From: Ruegeria profundi
GTDB taxonomy: Bacteria > Pseudomonadota > Alphaproteobacteria > Rhodobacterales > Rhodobacteraceae
Direction of reading: 5' to 3'
DNA: 64,000 nt
Assembly (NCBI RefSeq): GCF_001507545.1
Contig: NZ_LQBP01000001.1
Location: 496,001-560,000 of the forward strand
Position 1 is the first letter of the stretch; each line of letters opens with the position of its first letter. Below the pieces are notes generated by a model. It was not told the DNA's origin, did not search any database, and worked only from the letters and a program-made list of their open reading frames with translations. A program made the translations under genes and the position numbers. Of this stretch, positions 63,671 to 64,000 are shown piece after piece.

Positions 63671-64000
63671 TGGCCGACTGGAAAGATCAACTGCCGCAGG
63701 CTGCACGCACCTATATCGAAGGTCAGCGTCTGGATGAGGTCGAGTGCATCATCGCCGACCTGCCGGGCATCGCGCGTGGCAAGGCTGTTCCGGCATCCAA
63801 ATTCGCCCGACAGGATTATTTCCATCTGCCTGACAGCATCTTCTACCAGACCATCACAGGTGACTGGGGCGAAGCAGCGGGCGAGGATGGGTTCATCGAA
63901 CGCGACATGATCCTGAAACCCGATTTCTCGACCGCATCAGCCGCCCCATGGACTGGCGACTGGACGCTTCAGGTGATCCACGACGCCTATGACCGGGACG
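63670..64000 (+). CDS. Second glutamine synthetase-like ligase, 3' end missing
   Basis: The first 110 codons of a glutamine synthetase superfamily protein: ECIIADLPGIARGKAVPASK at the beta-grasp domain, followed by FHLPDSIFYQTITGDWGEA and DMILKPDFSTASAAPW. The rest runs past the right edge. The two ligases in one cluster resemble gamma-glutamylputrescine-type loci. The TGATG overlap indicates coupling to the amidotransferase. Confidence 0.9.
   Translation, partial: MADWKDQLPQAARTYIEGQRLDEVECIIADLPGIARGKAVPASKFARQDYFHLPDSIFYQTITGDWGEAAGEDGFIERDMILKPDFSTASAAPWTGDWTLQVIHDAYDRD

Noticed and set aside
1..64000. tRNA, rRNA, insertion sequences, prophage genes or CRISPR arrays
   Set aside because: No cloverleaf, ribosomal RNA stretch, transposase or integrase, or regularly spaced repeat was recognised by reading; an automated scan was not possible.

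Overview
The window is GC-rich, gene-dense DNA from an alphaproteobacterium, almost certainly a marine Roseobacter-group member (Rhodobacteraceae). The evidence is a DMSP lyase gene (dddP), a purB/fliG/TPR neighbourhood, the yajC-secD-secF-...-ccmABCDG gene order, a soxBDAG sarcosine oxidase operon and the translated protein style. About 60 protein genes were found. No rRNA, tRNA, insertion sequence, prophage or CRISPR array was recognised. The two end genes are cut by the window edges: dddP lacks its 5' end and a glutamine synthetase-like gene lacks its 3' end.

Layout. 1-5.3 kb: dddP, a tiny membrane protein, an alpha/beta-hydrolase-OsmC fusion, a Pro-rich lipoprotein, secreted proteins and the biotin transporter bioY. 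5.3-13.4 kb: purB, two small exported proteins sharing a Cys motif, an isolated fliG, a LpxL-like acyltransferase, a DUF1223 protein and acnA. 13.4-20.4 kb (minus strand): a long co-directional block yajC-secD-secF-tauE-(Mth938)-ccmA-ccmB-ccmC-ccmD-ccmG, joining Sec export to cytochrome c maturation. 20.5-29 kb: a MscS channel, serS, a histone-H1-like basic protein with a helix-hairpin-helix head, a fatty acid desaturase, and the conserved yfgM-bamB-der order.

29-40.5 kb: an RND efflux pair, an Atm1-type ABC exporter, a LysM protein, a LOG-family protein, a host-attachment-family protein, sodB and an FkbM methyltransferase. 40.5-47.9 kb: soxB-soxD-soxA-soxG (sarcosine oxidation to glycine with transfer of C1 units to folate), then ccmI-ruvX-DUF1289 divergently. 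48-51.6 kb: a tandem SpoIIAA-like protein, a PhyH-type dioxygenase coupled to a TauE/SafE exporter, and dusA.

51.7-58 kb: a LysR regulator divergent from ugpB-ugpA-ugpE-ugpC-ugpQ, which imports glycerol-3-phosphate or glycerophosphodiesters and hydrolyses the latter. A T-N11-A palindrome lies between them. 58-61.5 kb: a TetR regulator divergent from a two-subunit molybdenum hydroxylase (IorAB type), with two identical-arm inverted repeats between them. 61.5-64 kb: a glutamine synthetase-like / class I amidotransferase / glutamine synthetase-like cluster (gamma-glutamyl-amine type), in which each of two transcription starts is preceded by the same TTTGATCAAA-centred palindrome.

Most of the window is ordinary chromosomal housekeeping and catabolic DNA. 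The points most worth a second look are the paired operators, the shared CxxG(x3)D(x5)C motif in two neighbouring exported proteins, the SoxD that has lost zinc-ligand cysteines, the acyltransferase lacking the usual acidic partner of its catalytic histidine, and the HhH/H1-like protein.
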